Shown one piece after another: positions 62,630 to 64,000 of a DNA stretch of 64,000 nucleotides. The DNA is from CBDVBE01 sp964543525 (GTDB taxonomy: Bacteria; Fibrobacterota; Chitinivibrionia; Chitinivibrionales; JANQEN01), in the NCBI GenBank assembly GCA_964543525.1, contig CAZIYW010000004.1:43169-107168 (forward strand), read 5' to 3'. Numbering within the stretch: position 1 is the first letter of the stretch; every line of letters starts with the position of its first letter. A program made the position numbers and the translations under genes. The notes beneath the pieces were generated by a model. The model was not told the origin of the DNA and did no database searches. It was given only the letters and a program-made list of their open reading frames with translations.

Positions 62630-63571
62630 CTACTCCTGTATGAAAATATTAAATGATTGAGTCTCACTTTTCATATAGTTTTCGCCCGTGGAAATAAAGA
62701 CGATGAATTCGGTACTTTTCCCGGCATGGATATTGATAATAAAGTCATTAACATTCATAAAGGTTTTATAGATACCGAGACCGGCACCGCTTTTATGTGC
62801 ATCTATTTGATCACGGCCTTTAATTTTGCATTTGTAAAGGTAGTATAATACTTTGTCTTTTTTGAGGCTGCCGAAGGGATCACGCATGGATAAACCGATA
62901 GAATAATCATTTACCACGTAGGATAATGTCGCAGCCTGCTTTTCAGAAAGAAGAACCTGTTCTCTTCGATCAACATTTGCATAGATAAAGTTACCCGATT
63001 CATCAGTAGGGGCGTTGTATATGGCGTTCATAATCATCTCATCAAGTACATTCACAATGGTACCGAGTATCCGCGAACGGATTTCATTGTTCATACCGTA
63101 TTCGATTATCCGCTTTATATAATTTTTTTTCTGCTTTGAATCGTTCACCGTGATCGTATGAATGGCATGTTCCCGTGTAAGGTAAAATGAAAAGCCGAAA
63201 ATATCCTCTGCAAACAGTTTATTAATCGTCGCGATAATCTTGGTTTGTATAAAAGGGATAACATGGGATATGATATTATCGGGATAGGCATGGATAATGC
63301 GGTCCTCGACAACGTTTATTGGTGAATTATGAGTAATGAAAATAATTTTAAGCGTGGTGTTTTTTAATCGCGCATTGTCACAAACAGCAAATGTCTTTAA
63401 TGCATCACCATGCTCAATAACACAAACACGGTACTGCTCCCATTGAATATCTGAAGTCGATAACTCGTCGTAGGAAAAATGATCCGTGTGATACCCCTCA
63501 TTGGTAACGGTAGGTATCAAGTCCGTGAATAGCGTAGAGTCTTTGCTGATAAAGATAATTTTTTTATCCAT
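62630..63571 (-). CDS. Pseudo-receiver fused to GHKL ATPase domain
   Basis: 313 residues. Residues 1-120 look like a receiver fold (KKIIFISKDSTLFTDLIP ... VCVIEHGDAL ... LKIIFITHNSP) but the phospho-acceptor site and acidic pair are not clearly conserved. The C-terminal 170 residues are a GHKL-type ATPase: N-box VLDEMIMNAIYNAP, G1-like VNDYSIGLS and G2 SGAGLGIYKTF. It would act as an anti-sigma-type kinase, perhaps gated by the N-terminal domain. It lies 3 bases before the STAS-Zn gene and 12 bases after the terminal PP2C gene, so one operon. Confidence 0.8.
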   Translation of the reverse strand: MDKKIIFISKDSTLFTDLIPTVTNEGYHTDHFSYDELSTSDIQWEQYRVCVIEHGDALKTFAVCDNARLKNTTLKIIFITHNSPINVVEDRIIHAYPDNIISHVIPFIQTKIIATINKLFAEDIFGFSFYLTREHAIHTITVNDSKQKKNYIKRIIEYGMNNEIRSRILGTIVNVLDEMIMNAIYNAPTDESGNFIYANVDRREQVLLSEKQAATLSYVVNDYSIGLSMRDPFGSLKKDKVLYYLYKCKIKGRDQIDAHKSGAGLGIYKTFMNVNDFIINIHAGKSTEFIVFISTGENYMKSETQSFNIFIQE

Positions 63572-63583
63572 GCACTTATTCTA

Positions 63584-64000
63584 CTATAAAATTTTTGCAA
63601 CTACAAGTGTTATATCATCATGCAGCGGTTCATCATTACTGAAAGTCTGTACATCAGAAATCAGCGTGGTAACTATTTCTTCTGCAGACAGTGAAGTACA
63701 CTTTTTAATCTTCCGCAGGAAACGTCTGCTGCCATATTCTTCACCGTCGGGATTAAGACACTCGGTTATACCGTCCGTATAAAAAAGTATGATATCACCG
63801 GAATGGACGGTGTCCTCCTGTTGTTCAAAGTCGATATCAGGTTTGTCACCCGGACGTGTGCCGCTTGCGGTAAGGGCTTCAGGTTGATTCCCTTGACCGA
63901 CATGTATGATAATGGGCATTTCATGGCCGCCGTTGGCATAATAAATTCTATTAGTATTCAAATCTATTGTTGTTGCGAAAAAGGTCATTACCAGCTGACG
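63584..64000 (-). CDS. SpoIIE-type PP2C phosphatase, C-terminal part
   Basis: The visible C-terminal 138 residues have the end of a PP2C/SpoIIE domain: ATTIDLNTNRIYYANGGHEMPII, LFYTDGITECLNPDGEEYGSRRF and PLHDDITLVVAKIL with the metal-binding Asp-Asp. The frame is open to the window edge, so the N-terminal part, including any sensor domain, lies outside. It belongs to the partner-switching operon. Confidence 0.9.
   Translation of the reverse strand, partial: RQLVMTFFATTIDLNTNRIYYANGGHEMPIIIHVGQGNQPEALTASGTRPGDKPDIDFEQQEDTVHSGDIILFYTDGITECLNPDGEEYGSRRFLRKIKKCTSLSAEEIVTTLISDVQTFSNDEPLHDDITLVVAKIL

Overview
The window looks like chromosomal DNA of a Gram-negative bacterium: it encodes an outer-membrane lipoprotein (TssJ), a type VI secretion system (T6SS), Tat and Sec leaders, and a giant secreted multi-domain protein with a FlgD-like / type-IX-like C-terminal sorting domain (NPFN motif followed by an ASG-L-Y-x-Y strand). 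That ending, together with many SpoIIE-type phosphatases, STAS proteins, a PEGA protein and a Ser/Thr kinase, points to the FCB side of the tree (Fibrobacterota/Chitinivibrionia-like or a related candidate phylum). This placement is inference; no rRNA or tRNA gene was seen. Base composition is moderate, and several intergenic gaps carry degenerate palindromic elements.

Layout. (1) 1-1133: 3' part of a multi-TM membrane protein. (2) 1296-6999, minus strand: a tight operon of LytS-like 5TM + PP2C phosphatase, HAMP sensor, sensor-HAMP-MFS fusion, ABC_sub_bind-type binding protein and GNAT acetyltransferase. (3) 7687-16568, plus strand: the T6SS tip/cargo cluster of VgrG (with an Ig-like domain and a glycine-zipper segment), a DUF2169-pentapeptide fusion, a pentapeptide protein, a DUF3540 protein, a PAAR-like DUF4150 protein and a DUF3467 protein. 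(4) 16601-17117: deletion-scarred remnants of a second DUF4150-vgrG module on the minus strand. (5) 17208-27751, minus strand: STAS, RsbW-like kinase, tssJ, tssK, tssL, tssM, tssE, tssF, tssG. (6) 28199-38623: an orphan Tat leader, an FMN-barrel protein, a SprT-like protease / GH84 glycosidase / Ser-Thr kinase / PEGA operon, a second tssK-tssL pair, a methyltransferase, an HD-GYP protein and a small acidic protein. (7) 38650-59261: a 19.3-kb gene for a protein of about 6,426 residues, flanked by two paralogous CheY-like genes, one of them frameshifted. (8) 59465-64000, minus strand: a hydrolase remnant and a partner-switching cluster (STAS, PP2C-HATPase, STAS-Zn ribbon, pseudo-receiver-HATPase, PP2C).

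How it fits together. The T6SS membrane complex (TssJLM), baseplate (TssEFGK) and spike (VgrG, PAAR-like, DUF2169 adaptor) are here, but sheath TssBC, Hcp, ClpV and TssA are not, so they must lie elsewhere. A second TssK/TssL pair suggests either a second apparatus or alternative baseplate-membrane connectors. The anti-sigma-type kinase and STAS antagonist head the T6SS operon, and a transmembrane Ser/Thr kinase sits beside the second tssKL pair, so phosphorylation-based control of secretion is a reasonable hypothesis. The same logic (STAS/PP2C/HATPase) recurs at both ends of the window.
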